A stretch of 5,233 nucleotides of DNA, taken from Bacteroidota bacterium. Its GTDB lineage: Bacteria; Bacteroidota; Bacteroidia; Flavobacteriales; Crocinitomicaceae. The stretch lies in assembly GCA_005798205.1 (NCBI GenBank), contig SYKJ01000174.1:1-5233 (forward strand). The letters run 5' to 3'. Both the position numbers and the translations under genes were made by a program. Under the pieces are notes generated by a model. That model did no database searches and was not told the origin of the DNA. It was given only the letters and a program-made list of their open reading frames with translations. This document shows, piece by piece, positions 1 through 5,233 of this stretch (positions within the stretch are counted from its first letter, which is position 1; each line of letters opens with the position of its first letter).

Positions 1-4
1 AACA

Positions 5-1891
5 TTATTTATCTAGAGCTTCGTAAATTGAATTATTGCTAATGTATTCAACAACAATTTCCTTCATTTTTTTTTCTATTTCTTGATTGTTCTGAAAAGG
101 AATCAGCTTAATTAAGTCCTCAATCTTTGATATTTGGTCACTTGTTGTATTTCTATTTTTAGCAATCAATATTTTGGAATGATGCGTTTGAAGAGTATTT
201 TCTTCATTAGCAAGCAGCTCTTCAAATAATTTTTCCCCTGGCCGTAGTCCTGTAATTTTTATGTCAATGTCTCGGCCTAATTCAAGCCCACTTAGTATAA
301 TCATTTTTTTTGCAAGTTCTATTATTTTAACACTTTCACCCATTTTAAAAACAAAAATTTCGCCACCATTTCCCATTGTGCCAGCTTCTAAAACTAACTG
401 ACAGGCTTCAGGAATTGTCATGAAATAACGCGTTATCCTTTCATCAGTTACAGTTACCGGACCACCGCTGTCAATTTGCTTTTGAAATGTTGGAATCACA
501 GAGCCATTTGACCCAAGAACATTTCCAAATCGAGTTATGATAAAACTGGTTCTAGAAGTTTTATCTATATTTTCAATGTACATTTCAGCAATTCTTTTTG
601 AAGCCCCCATTACATTTGTAGGGTTTACAGCTTTATCTGTAGAAATAAAAACAAATTTTTCTACATTGTAACCATCTGATAATTCAGAAATTATTTTTGT
701 CCCTTTAATATTTGTGTCAACTGCTTCTGTGGGGTTCAATTCCATCAATGGGACGTGTTTGTATGCTGCTGCGTGAAATACAATTTGAGGGTTGTATGTT
801 TCAAATAGTTTTTTCATTCGATCTTCATTGCAGATATCACCAATTATAATTTCAAATTTTAGATTGGAAAAATCATTTGATAAGGAAAATTGTAGATCAA
901 ATAAGGGAGATTCAGCGTTATCAACTAGCACAACTAAACTTGGATTGAAAAAGCTAATTTGCTCAGCGATCCCACTCCCAATAGAACCTGCTGCGCCAGT
1001 AATTAAAATTGTTTTTTTATCTATTTGCTCTTTAATTTTATCTTTTTCTAAAATGATTGAGTTTCTCCCCAATAAATCTTCAATTTTAATTTTTTTAAGT
1101 TGTTTAGTACTAAATTCTCCGTTTATCCAACTTTTTGGATTAGGTACTTTTTTAATTTCAATATTTAAGTTAAAACAAATGTCAATTATATTTTTTTGAT
1201 TTGTTAGATTGGGGTTTTGTATTGCAATTATTACAGATTTTACCTTAAATTCATTTATTAGGTTTTCTAATTCACTTGTAGAGTATATTTTAATGCCCTC
1301 AATTCTTGTGCCGGCTAATTTTTCGTTGTCATCAACAAAACAGGTAATTTCTTGATTTATTTTTGGATCATTTTCAATTGTTTGTTTTGTAATTAATCCA
1401 GAAATACCTGCGCCATAAATAATTATTTTTTCTGCCTCATCTTTATTTTTTATTGTTTCTAAAAAAAGTAATTTAATTAAAAAACGACTGCTAACTAAAA
1501 TTAGTAAACTTGATATGTATTCCACAATTAAAACGGACATTGGAAATAAAAACAGACCATCGAAATAGTAAAATCGAATCATTCCAAATAATAAAAAAAG
1601 AATAGAAGATGTGCTTAAGGCATAGAAAATTCTCTTTAAGTCCTCGGTTGATGTAAATCTTACAAGCCCTTTGTGAATTTTAAATAGATAGAAAACAAGA
1701 AATTTAACACTAAAAAAAATAATTAGTGATTTAGATAAGATAGCCCATTCATTTTTTATGATTTCACTATCTGCTTTTAGGTCAAAACGAATTAAATACG
1801 CAAGTGTCAAGGCAAATAGAGAAGATAATAAATCCAGTATTACTATAACCCATCGTGGTGTTCGTGCACGAAATTCTAGAATTTTTAACAC
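5..1891 (-). CDS. Membrane-anchored UDP-sugar 4,6-dehydratase (WbpM/PglF/CapD-type polysaccharide biosynthesis protein)
   Basis: This family converts UDP-GlcNAc (or a related UDP-HexNAc) to the 4-keto-6-deoxy sugar with bound NAD(P), feeding O-antigen, capsule or glycoprotein glycan synthesis at the inner membrane. Seen: about four hydrophobic helices in residues 14-35, 52-72, 88-106 and 113-145; a first Rossmann-like nucleotide fold with IIYGAGISG (157-165); then the catalytic SDR domain with ITGAAGSIGSG (297-307), AAAYKHVPLME (374-384), STDKAVNP (417-424), MGASK (428-432), RFGNVLGSNGSV (454-465) and LRPGEKLFEE (549-558). Met428 sits where classical SDRs have the catalytic Tyr of YxxxK, as is known for the long membrane members. 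The 628-residue length is normal for them, so it looks intact. The start is GTG (1889-1891): a stop lies three codons upstream in frame and the first internal Met, residue 104, is past two helices. The stop TAA is at 5-7. The exact sugar product cannot be told; family confidence is high. Confidence 0.95.
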   Translation of the reverse strand: MLKILEFRARTPRWVIVILDLLSSLFALTLAYLIRFDLKADSEIIKNEWAILSKSLIIFFSVKFLVFYLFKIHKGLVRFTSTEDLKRIFYALSTSSILFLLFGMIRFYYFDGLFLFPMSVLIVEYISSLLILVSSRFLIKLLFLETIKNKDEAEKIIIYGAGISGLITKQTIENDPKINQEITCFVDDNEKLAGTRIEGIKIYSTSELENLINEFKVKSVIIAIQNPNLTNQKNIIDICFNLNIEIKKVPNPKSWINGEFSTKQLKKIKIEDLLGRNSIILEKDKIKEQIDKKTILITGAAGSIGSGIAEQISFFNPSLVVLVDNAESPLFDLQFSLSNDFSNLKFEIIIGDICNEDRMKKLFETYNPQIVFHAAAYKHVPLMELNPTEAVDTNIKGTKIISELSDGYNVEKFVFISTDKAVNPTNVMGASKRIAEMYIENIDKTSRTSFIITRFGNVLGSNGSVIPTFQKQIDSGGPVTVTDERITRYFMTIPEACQLVLEAGTMGNGGEIFVFKMGESVKIIELAKKMIILSGLELGRDIDIKITGLRPGEKLFEELLANEENTLQTHHSKILIAKNRNTTSDQISKIEDLIKLIPFQNNQEIEKKMKEIVVEYISNNSIYEALDK

Positions 1892-1937
1892 ATGAAGTTA
1901 TTTAAATATGTATAAATAAAATATTTTGGTTTTTTAA

Positions 1938-1948
1938 TTGCGACTTAT
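1938..1948 (+). repeat. 11-bp direct repeat, copy 1 (TTGCGACTTAT)
   Basis: Exact copy of the sequence at 2045-2055, in the same orientation and 107 bp away. It includes a GC-rich core (GCGAC) unusual in this A/T-rich spacer, so it is not simple low complexity. Flanking bases differ on both sides. Its role is unknown; a shared regulator site or a duplicated initiation region are both possible. Confidence 0.5.
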
Positions 1949-1955
1949 CTTTTTT

Positions 1956-1963
1956 CAAATTTA
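1956..1963 (-). promoter_or_regulatory. Candidate -7 box for the dehydratase gene
   Basis: On the minus strand this reads TAAATTTG, a full match to the Bacteroidota TAnnTTTG element. No TTTG or TTG is found about 19-20 nt further upstream (near 1983), so only half of the promoter is recognisable. If real, the leader before the GTG start would be roughly 60 nt. In such A/T-rich DNA the box could occur by chance. Confidence 0.3.
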
Positions 1964-2015
1964 ACAAAATCGTTCAAATATTTATTTTAATTATGTTTGG
2001 TTACATAAACTACTT

Positions 2016-2047
2016 TTTGAGGCTTTCTATTAAATTACTTAACTTTG
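2016..2047 (+). promoter_or_regulatory. Bacteroidota-type promoter for map and the downstream membrane-protein gene
   Basis: TTTG at 2016-2019, a 20-nt spacer, then TAACTTTG at 2040-2047 match the TTTG / TAnnTTTG consensus used by the primary sigma factor of Bacteroidota. Transcription would start a few bases after 2047, leaving a leader of about 20 nt before the map ATG. This is the best promoter match in the window. It should also serve the gene at 2848, which has no promoter space of its own. Confidence 0.75.
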
Positions 2048-2055
2048 CGACTTAT
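2045..2055 (+). repeat. 11-bp direct repeat, copy 2, overlapping the map promoter
   Basis: Exact copy of 1938-1948. This copy begins inside the -7 box of the map promoter (TAACTTTG, 2040-2047) and runs across the expected transcription start, which is where a repressor or an initiation-sensing element would act. The overlap is seen; any function is inference. Confidence 0.5.
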
Positions 2056-2072
2056 TAATAGAGTTAAAATCT

Positions 2073-2846
2073 ATGATTCGCTACAAAACTGCTGCAGAAA
2101 TTGAAATTATGCGAGAGGCTGCTCAAATTGTGAGTCGTACATTAGGTTTAGTTGCAAAATACATGAAGCCAGGTACAACACCGCGCGAATTGGATAAAAT
2201 GGCAGAGTCTTACATTCGTTCGCAAGACGCAATTCCAGGTTTTTTAGGTTTGTACGGTTGCCCTAGCACTCTTCTCATTTCTATAAATGAACAAGTAGTT
2301 CATGGTTTGCCAACAGATATTCCATTTAAAGATGGCGATATTGTTTCTGTTGATTGTGGCTCCATTTATAAAGGGTATTACGGCGATCATGCCTACACTT
2401 TTGAAATTGGTGAGGTTGCTCCAAAAGTTAAAAAATTATTAAAAATCACAAAAGAATGTTTGTATTTGGGAATCGAACAATGCACAACTTCAAATCGAAT
2501 AGAGGATATTGGATGGGCGATTCAAGTGCATGCAGAAAATAATTCTTATGGTGTTGTTCGTGATCTAGTTGGTCATGGCTTAGGAAAACAACTTCATGAA
2601 GATCCTCAGGTTCCAAACTATGGAAGACGGGGTCGAGGAAAGAAAATTCAAAATGGATTAACAATTGCGATTGAGCCAATGATTAATATGGGGACGGAAA
2701 AAGTCAAAACATTAGATGACAAGTGGACAATTGTTACGGCAGATGGTTTGCCAAGCGCCCATTTTGAACATAACATCGCAGTTGTAGACGATAAACCGGT
2801 CATTCTTTCTACTTTTGATTATATCTACGAAGCGCTAGGAAAGTAA
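2073..2846 (+). CDS. map: Type I methionine aminopeptidase
   Basis: Cytosolic metalloprotease that removes the initiator methionine from nascent proteins when the second residue is small. The 257-residue length and lack of an N-terminal zinc-binding or linker extension fit the short bacterial type Ia form. All expected active-site residues are visible: His77 (VVHGLP), metal ligands Asp94 (VDCG) and Asp105 (GYYGDH), His168 (LVGHGLG), His175 (LHEDP), Glu201 (IEPM) and Glu232 (FEHN), with Trp218 near the C-terminal part of the pocket. The basic loop PNYGRRGRGKK (181-191) is usual in Bacteroidota members. The ATG start gives the usual MIxYKT N-terminus and lies about 25 nt after a good promoter. 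Only one base separates its TAA from the next ATG, so the two genes are probably one transcript. Codon and base composition are richer in GC than in the dehydratase gene to the left. No damage seen. Confidence 0.97.
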   Translation: MIRYKTAAEIEIMREAAQIVSRTLGLVAKYMKPGTTPRELDKMAESYIRSQDAIPGFLGLYGCPSTLLISINEQVVHGLPTDIPFKDGDIVSVDCGSIYKGYYGDHAYTFEIGEVAPKVKKLLKITKECLYLGIEQCTTSNRIEDIGWAIQVHAENNSYGVVRDLVGHGLGKQLHEDPQVPNYGRRGRGKKIQNGLTIAIEPMINMGTEKVKTLDDKWTIVTADGLPSAHFEHNIAVVDDKPVILSTFDYIYEALGK

Positions 2847-2847
2847 A

Positions 2848-3423
2848 ATGTCTCGAGAAAGAAGAACCGTTTTCATTGTATCATTAACACTTCTTATCTA
2901 TGCGCTCACTCAATTTCTAGAATCAGGTGTTTTTATTTTGCCTTTCCCAATTTTTGATTTCATTTTACTCGTAATTTCCTTGCAGTTTATTTATTGGAAT
3001 CGAAAAATAATATTTCAAAAGAAGTTTTTATATTTTCTTTTTTATTTTTTAGCACTTAGTTTTAAAGTATTTTCAGGTCAGTTTTTCTTGTCTTTAATTT
3101 ACAGTGATTCTAGTATTGAGGATATTAATTCTGGAGTTTTTCAAGATATTTGCTCTTTGATATACTTTGTATTTTCAGCTTCTTTTTTTTCAACTTGGAA
3201 TTGGAATCAAGGAAAAATTAGATCGCTATTGTTAATCTTGGCCTTTGTTTTTTTGAGTGTAACTCCATTATTTGTGAATTTTAGTTACTTGGCATTTCTA
3301 ACAATTCCAATGTTTGTTGCTTATTTATATCTCACTAAATCTCGAACAGAATTTCATTATCTATTTTTGCTCAATGCAATTTTAGATTTAATGGCAATTT
3401 CAATGCTGGTAAGATTGAATTAA
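2848..3423 (+). CDS. Orphan multi-pass membrane protein of unknown function, coupled to map
   Basis: I do not recognise this 191-residue protein. It is strongly hydrophobic, with about seven predicted helices at residues 7-25, 28-50, 60-84, 99-117, 126-142, 145-162 and 169-188. Charges follow the positive-inside rule: MSRERR at the N-terminus, NRKIIFQKK (51-59), NQGKIR (120-125) and TKSR (163-166) would be cytoplasmic, while the acidic loop DSSIEDINSG (87-96) would be outside, giving N-in and C-out. No signal peptide, soluble domain or clear catalytic motif is visible. The ATG is one base after the map stop, suggesting co-transcription and coupled translation. The 3' end overlaps the purK stop codon. 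Very low GC is largely explained by the many TTT Phe codons. A sensor input domain, transporter-like or lipid-related membrane enzyme are all possible; none can be chosen. That it is a real gene is likely, given its full-length frame, packing and topology. Confidence 0.85.
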   Translation: MSRERRTVFIVSLTLLIYALTQFLESGVFILPFPIFDFILLVISLQFIYWNRKIIFQKKFLYFLFYFLALSFKVFSGQFFLSLIYSDSSIEDINSGVFQDICSLIYFVFSASFFSTWNWNQGKIRSLLLILAFVFLSVTPLFVNFSYLAFLTIPMFVAYLYLTKSRTEFHYLFLLNAILDLMAISMLVRLN

Positions 3424-4565
3424 GTGCTTATGACGCGAATCATTTTTTGTATTTGAATTCTTTTCGCTTTAATATCCTCTATGTTTTTTCCAGTTATCGT
3501 GATGTGTCCCATTTTTCGGAAAGGCTTGGTGATTTCTTTTGCATAGAGATGCGGAAAAACTCCCGGAAAAGATAAAAGCTTATCCAAGCCCTCGTATAAA
3601 ACAGGACCTGTAAAACCTTTTTCTCCGATGAGGTTTATCATCGCTCCGGCTTGAATTAAAGAGGTGTCTCCGAGCGGAAGATTTAAAATCGCACGCAAAT
3701 GTTGAGCAAACTGCGAAGTTGCGCAGCATTCTATGGTGTGATGACCACTATTGTGTGGTCTTGGTGCTATTTCGTTTACTAATAACTCATTTGATGGGGT
3801 GAGAAAAAATTCTACAGCCAGTAATCCCACCATATTTAATTTTTCAATAATTTGGATTGCTATTTGTTTGGCTTTTAAATCAATTTCTTCAGAAACAGCT
3901 GCAGGGGAGAATAAGAATTCCACAAGATTTGCCTCGGGATTAAATTCACATTCCACAAGTGGAAAAGTCTTGGTCTCTCCGGCTTCATTTCGTGCAACTA
4001 AAACAGATAATTCTTTTTGAAAGTCGATTTTTTCCTCAAGAACAGATGGCTCGTCAAATGATTTTTCTGCATCACTTAAATTAGCGATAATGTTGACTCC
4101 TTTTCCATCATAACCGCCAGTTCGTAGTTTGTGAACATATGGAAAATTTGTTTTTAAAAGTAATTGTTCTTTTGAGGAAATTAATTCAAAAGAGGCAGTT
4201 GGAATATTATTTTTAAGGTAAAATTCTTTTTGTAATCCCTTGTCTTTAATTATTTTAAGCACATTTGGTTGAGGATATACTTTAACTCCTTTTTTTTCTA
4301 ATTCCTCGAGTGCTTCTACGTTTACATTTTCAATTTCAACCGTAAGCAAGTGCTTGTCAATTCCAAAATTTAAAACAGTATCGTAGTCAGTAAGATGACC
4401 GCAAGTAAAAGAATGTGCAATTTCTGAGCAAGGCGCATTTGAATCAGAATCAAGACAATGAATATGAATATCTAAATGGTTTGCTGCTTGAATAAGCATT
4501 CTTCCCAGTTGCCCACCACCAAGTAAGCCCAAGCGGAGATCCTTGCCGTACCATTTTGAATTCAT
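3420..4565 (-). CDS. purK: N5-carboxyaminoimidazole ribonucleotide synthase (PurK)
   Basis: ATP-grasp enzyme of de novo purine synthesis: AIR + ATP + bicarbonate gives N5-CAIR, which PurE then isomerises. Seen in order: N-terminal LGLLGGGQLGRM (12-23), the ATP-grasp lid loop LRTGGYDGKG (147-156), the region around LEEKIDFQKELSV (176-188), the metal/ATP site VEFF (251-254) and VNEIAPRPHNSGHHTIE (263-279), and C-terminal MGHITITG (352-359). The 381 residues match the family and nothing appears missing. The ATG at 4563-4565 gives an N-terminus placing the glycine motif at residue 16, as is usual; a -7-like box ends only four bases before it. PurE is not adjacent here, though the divergent neighbours hpt and adk are also purine genes. 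It converges on the membrane-protein gene and shares the TTAA stop palindrome with it. Confidence 0.97.
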   Translation of the reverse strand: MNSKWYGKDLRLGLLGGGQLGRMLIQAANHLDIHIHCLDSDSNAPCSEIAHSFTCGHLTDYDTVLNFGIDKHLLTVEIENVNVEALEELEKKGVKVYPQPNVLKIIKDKGLQKEFYLKNNIPTASFELISSKEQLLLKTNFPYVHKLRTGGYDGKGVNIIANLSDAEKSFDEPSVLEEKIDFQKELSVLVARNEAGETKTFPLVECEFNPEANLVEFLFSPAAVSEEIDLKAKQIAIQIIEKLNMVGLLAVEFFLTPSNELLVNEIAPRPHNSGHHTIECCATSQFAQHLRAILNLPLGDTSLIQAGAMINLIGEKGFTGPVLYEGLDKLLSFPGVFPHLYAKEITKPFRKMGHITITGKNIEDIKAKRIQIQKMIRVIST

Positions 4566-4569
4566 AGAA

Positions 4570-4577
4570 CAAAGATA
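4570..4577 (-). promoter_or_regulatory. Candidate -7 box for purK
   Basis: On the minus strand this is TATCTTTG, a common form of the Bacteroidota TAnnTTTG element. It ends four bases before the purK ATG, so the transcript would start at or very close to the start codon. No good TTTG is seen at the expected -33 position (around 4597-4600), so the promoter is half-supported. Confidence 0.45.
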
Positions 4578-4585
4578 AGAGATGT

Positions 4586-4608
4586 GAACTTCCTACACTA
4601 GAAAGTTC
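4586..4608. promoter_or_regulatory. Imperfect dyad between purK and hpt, possible operator
   Basis: GAACTTCC (4586-4593) and GAAAGTTC (4601-4608) are inverted copies with one mismatch and a 7-nt centre. The dyad covers the expected -33 region of purK and lies just upstream of that of hpt, so a protein bound here could affect both. Six of the eight pairs are consecutive; a dyad this short may arise by chance. No known regulator is assigned. Confidence 0.3.
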
Positions 4609-4613
4609 TTAAA

Positions 4614-4645
4614 TTTTACTTTTTCAGCTTTAAATTGTAAATTTG
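4614..4645 (+). promoter_or_regulatory. Candidate promoter for hpt-adk
   Basis: TAAATTTG at 4638-4645 matches TAnnTTTG fully. Twenty bases upstream, TTTT at 4614-4617 matches three of four positions of the TTTG element. The transcript would begin a few bases before the hpt ATG, giving a very short A-rich leader (GAAAAATTAAAAA before ATG). Confidence 0.5.
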
Positions 4646-4657
4646 AAAAATTAAAAA

Positions 4658-5200
4658 ATGCAGTTCGATCGCGTAGTTCACGATAAGGTTTTTAGTCCTT
4701 TTATTTTTGAGGACGAAATCGCACTTAAGGTTAAAAATCTATCTCATCAAATTCAAAAAGATTATACGGGAGATAAAATAGTATTTGTTGCTATTTTGAA
4801 TGGTGCTTTTATGTTCGCATCTGATTTATTGAAAGAAATACTCTGTGATATACAAATATCATTTGTAAAAGTTAGTTCTTACATCGGCACAGAAACAAGT
4901 GGGCGAGTAGATGAGCTAATCGGTTTAAATACTGATTTGGATGGTAAACATGTTATTATTTTGGAGGATATAGTCGACACAGGAATTACTATTGATAAAA
5001 TAATTTCGTTATTAAATGACCAAAAACCACTTTCTGTGGAAGTTTGTACGCTTCTTTTTAAACCCGATGCATTTTTAGGAAAACAAAAACCAAAGTACAT
5101 TGGTTTTAGTATTCCGAATAAATTTGTTGTAGGTTATGGATTAGATTATGATGAATTGGGACGGAATTTTAAAGAAATTTATCAATTAAAAGAAATTTAA
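4658..5200 (+). CDS. hpt: Hypoxanthine (guanine) phosphoribosyltransferase
   Basis: Cytosolic purine-salvage enzyme that joins hypoxanthine, and usually guanine, to PRPP to make IMP or GMP. Seen: the loop contacting pyrophosphate in AILNGAFMF (45-53), the flexible active-site loop start SSYIGTETSG (73-82), the PRPP-binding signature VIILEDIVDTGITI (99-112) with Glu103, Asp104, Asp107, Thr108 and Gly109, and the base-binding end IPNKFVVGYGLDYDELGRN (152-170), where Lys155 and Asp163 are expected to contact base and magnesium. The 180 residues match the bacterial Hpt family. The ATG at 4658 follows an A-rich leader and a -7-like box. One base separates its TAA from the adk ATG, so the two are very likely one operon. 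Specificity between hypoxanthine and guanine cannot be read from the sequence. Confidence 0.95.
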   Translation: MQFDRVVHDKVFSPFIFEDEIALKVKNLSHQIQKDYTGDKIVFVAILNGAFMFASDLLKEILCDIQISFVKVSSYIGTETSGRVDELIGLNTDLDGKHVIILEDIVDTGITIDKIISLLNDQKPLSVEVCTLLFKPDAFLGKQKPKYIGFSIPNKFVVGYGLDYDELGRNFKEIYQLKEI

Positions 5201-5201
5201 T

Positions 5202-5233
5202 ATGTTAAATATCGTATTATTTGGACCTCCAGG
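5202..5233 (+). CDS. adk: Adenylate kinase, 5' fragment cut by the window end
   Basis: Only ten full codons plus two bases are present, reading MLNIVLFGPP followed by GG, which must begin a Gly codon. This is the N-terminal strand and start of the P-loop (GPPGxGKGT) of adenylate kinase, which interconverts AMP + ATP with 2 ADP. The position right after hpt with one spacer base is the arrangement known in many Bacteroidota. The truncation is a window effect, not a broken gene. The short length limits certainty, but motif and context agree. Confidence 0.85.
   Translation, partial: MLNIVLFGPP

Larger units (their letters stand above)
1892..2072. promoter_or_regulatory. Divergent intergenic control region between the dehydratase gene and map
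   Basis: This 181-bp, very A/T-rich spacer separates two genes read away from each other, so both start signals should lie here. It contains a strong Bacteroidota-type promoter for map, a weak -7-like box facing the dehydratase gene, and an exact 11-bp direct repeat (TTGCGACTTAT), one copy overlapping the map promoter. I saw no credible small ORF, RNA gene or terminator in it. Confidence 0.6.

Noticed and set aside
67..75. Run of nine T (nine A in the coding sense) near the 3' end of the dehydratase gene, considered as a slippage or phase-variation site
   Set aside because: It encodes an ordinary Lys-rich stretch near the C-terminus, the frame is intact, and long A/T runs are common in this low-GC sequence. 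A T8 run at 3183-3190 was dismissed for the same reason.
792..1199. 135-codon frame on the plus strand opposite the dehydratase gene
   Set aside because: Lies wholly antisense to a well-supported gene, its protein resembles no family, and it has no promoter or conserved motif.
1918..1927. AAAATATTTT perfect palindrome upstream of the dehydratase gene
   Set aside because: Pure A/T palindromes of this size are expected by chance in such A/T-rich spacers, and it aligns with no promoter element.
1992..1999. TATGTTTG, a second possible -7 box for map
   Set aside because: Matches TAnnTTTG but has no TTTG or TTG at the right distance upstream, while the 2016-2047 promoter matches both elements. 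It could at most be a minor upstream start.
2446..2679. 77-codon frame antisense to map
   Set aside because: Map is complete with all active-site residues across this region; the opposing frame is a by-product of its codon use.
3434..3466. GCGAA ... TTCGC inverted pair just right of the convergent stops, considered as a terminator
   Set aside because: Only about five base pairs with a loop of more than 20 nt and no following T-run in the right place; it is inside purK coding sequence.
3751..4020. 89-codon frame antisense to purK
   Set aside because: Covers the strongly conserved PurK ATP-grasp region and shows no protein features of its own.
4879..5100. 73-codon frame antisense to hpt
   Set aside because: Opposes the conserved PRPP-binding region of Hpt; no independent evidence.

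Overview
The window looks like a low-GC Bacteroidota chromosome, most likely a Flavobacteriales-type bacterium. This rests on three things seen in the sequence: near matches to the Bacteroidota promoter consensus (TTTG, about 20 nt, TAnnTTTG) in front of genes, A/T-rich leaders without obvious Shine-Dalgarno sequences, and the gene set map, purK, hpt and adk with Bacteroidota-like protein sequences. Genus cannot be decided from this stretch.

Layout, left to right. (1) Positions 5-1891, minus strand: a complete 628-residue membrane-anchored nucleotide-sugar 4,6-dehydratase (WbpM/PglF/CapD type). It probably forms the edge of a surface-polysaccharide or glycan locus continuing off the left end. 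(2) Positions 1892-2072: a 181-bp divergent intergenic region with a good Bacteroidota-type promoter for the rightward genes, a weaker candidate for the leftward gene, and an exact 11-bp direct repeat. (3) Positions 2073-3423, plus strand: map (type I methionine aminopeptidase), then after one spacer base an unrecognised 191-residue protein with about seven predicted membrane helices. (4) Positions 3420-4565, minus strand: purK, convergent with the membrane-protein gene; the two stop codons share the palindrome TTAA. (5) Positions 4566-4657: a 92-bp divergent region with a -7-like box facing each way and an imperfect dyad between them. (6) Positions 4658-5233, plus strand: hpt, then after one base the first codons of adk, cut by the window edge.

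Functionally, the right half is a purine neighbourhood. PurK acts in de novo IMP synthesis, Hpt salvages hypoxanthine/guanine with PRPP, and Adk balances AMP/ADP/ATP. The left half is cell-surface glycan synthesis, and between them lies N-terminal methionine removal plus an orphan membrane protein. Most of the window is ordinary core genome, and I see no convincing new multi-gene system. The items most worth a second look are the orphan membrane protein coupled to map, the two divergent control regions, and the near-leaderless arrangement suggested for purK. There is no gene-free stretch over 300 bases, and I saw no tRNA, rRNA, CRISPR array, insertion sequence or convincing intrinsic terminator.
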